Shown one piece after another: positions 63,738 to 64,000 of a stretch of DNA of 64,000 nt. The DNA is from Rhodocyclaceae bacterium. Lineage in GTDB: Bacteria > Pseudomonadota > Gammaproteobacteria > Burkholderiales > Rhodocyclaceae. The notes below the pieces were generated by a model. That model was given only the letters and a program-made list of their open reading frames with translations. It was not told where the DNA came from and ran no database searches. Within the stretch, counting starts at the first letter, position 1; every line of letters begins with the position of its first letter. The translations under genes were made by a program, and so were the position numbers. The stretch covers positions 62,001 through 126,000 of the forward strand of contig JALNXH010000007.1 of assembly GCA_023230455.1 (NCBI GenBank). The letters run 5' to 3'.

Positions 63738-64000
63738 CTTATGAATACATAGTAGGTTTTCAGAATAAAGCCATACTCCGATAGCATTCCATTAGCGATT
63801 CTTCATGAATTATTGCCCTGGATTGAATGAGGACGATGTCGCCGACAATCCCATACTTAGGGAACGGCAACTTGTGCGACATCAGGCCCATTGTTCATGC
63901 GGGTTTCGCTCGTATTTCTGTCGCCTTAGTTCGTGACCATGACGTAAATCAGCGCGAATATTCCACTTGTCATTTCGGCACTGGGCTGACATTCCTCGTG
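63738..64000. other. Intergenic region at right edge, upstream of the hybrid kinase gene
   Basis: 263 bp, relatively AT-rich, presumably with the promoter of the leftward signalling operon. In the last 75 bp a leftward open frame ends in TAA at 63926-63928 with a hydrophobic end (SGIFALIYVMVTN); it could be the 3' end of a membrane protein gene lying beyond the edge, but there is too little to call. Confidence 0.3.

Overview
The window is about 64 kb of GC-rich, almost fully coding bacterial DNA. Gene content and style (bioA-F-H-C-D operon, HDOD/kinase fusion, c-type cytochromes, many acyl-CoA enzymes) suggest a betaproteobacterium, and a Rhodocyclales or Sterolibacterium/Denitratisoma-like degrader of steroids or isoprenoids is the best guess. 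That placement is inference from gene content; no rRNA or other phylogenetic marker is present.

Region 1 (1-37 kb) is a dense lipid/isoprenoid catabolic island. It holds a FadL-type outer-membrane channel, three acyl-CoA dehydrogenases, three acyl-CoA ligases, five short-chain dehydrogenases (one with its catalytic centre deleted), a thiolase and a crotonase. It also has a B12-dependent acyl-CoA mutase (separate large and B12 subunits) with its MeaB-type GTPase, in an operon with an SDR and an acyl-CoA dehydrogenase. Two large periplasmic proteins that combine a carboxypeptidase-regulatory-like domain, one CXXCH haem site and a Vgb-like beta-propeller, plus a small cytochrome c, lie between two ligases. 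AraC and TetR regulators sit around an unusually AT-rich divergent region at 19.9 kb. A ceramidase-like membrane protein of lower GC is inserted at 3.5 kb.

The most unusual part is 24.4-34.4 kb. A membrane-anchored linalool dehydratase/isomerase-like protein, an aldehyde dehydrogenase, a CrtC-like (DUF7064-type) protein and an APH-type kinase run leftward. A second APH-type kinase, an unknown protein, a second CrtC-like protein and a crotonase run rightward. I infer an oxygen-independent route that handles (tertiary) isoprenoid alcohols through phosphorylation, dehydration or isomerisation, then oxidation to an acid and beta-oxidation. The individual folds are supported; the pathway is a hypothesis.

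Region 2 (36.6-50.2 kb) holds an NYN/LOTUS RNA-binding protein, a transglutaminase-like membrane-anchored protein, a Ser/Thr kinase-HDOD-GAF fusion and a MacAB-like ABC exporter. These are followed by a dienoyl-CoA isomerase with a thioesterase, a lipoprotein, another SDR and an Old Yellow Enzyme. Three copies of a palindromic intergenic repeat lie in 31.8-45.3 kb, two of them inside the exporter operon.

Region 3 (50.3-64 kb) is mostly housekeeping and signalling: carbonic anhydrase, the complete biotin operon in which each gene overlaps the next by 4 nt, a universal stress protein, two stand-alone cyclic-nucleotide-binding proteins, a methyltransferase, a small two-CXXCH protein with an EF-hand loop, and an overlapping pair of two-component genes (REC-EAL-REC effector and hybrid histidine kinase). 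This last part is visibly less GC-rich than the rest.
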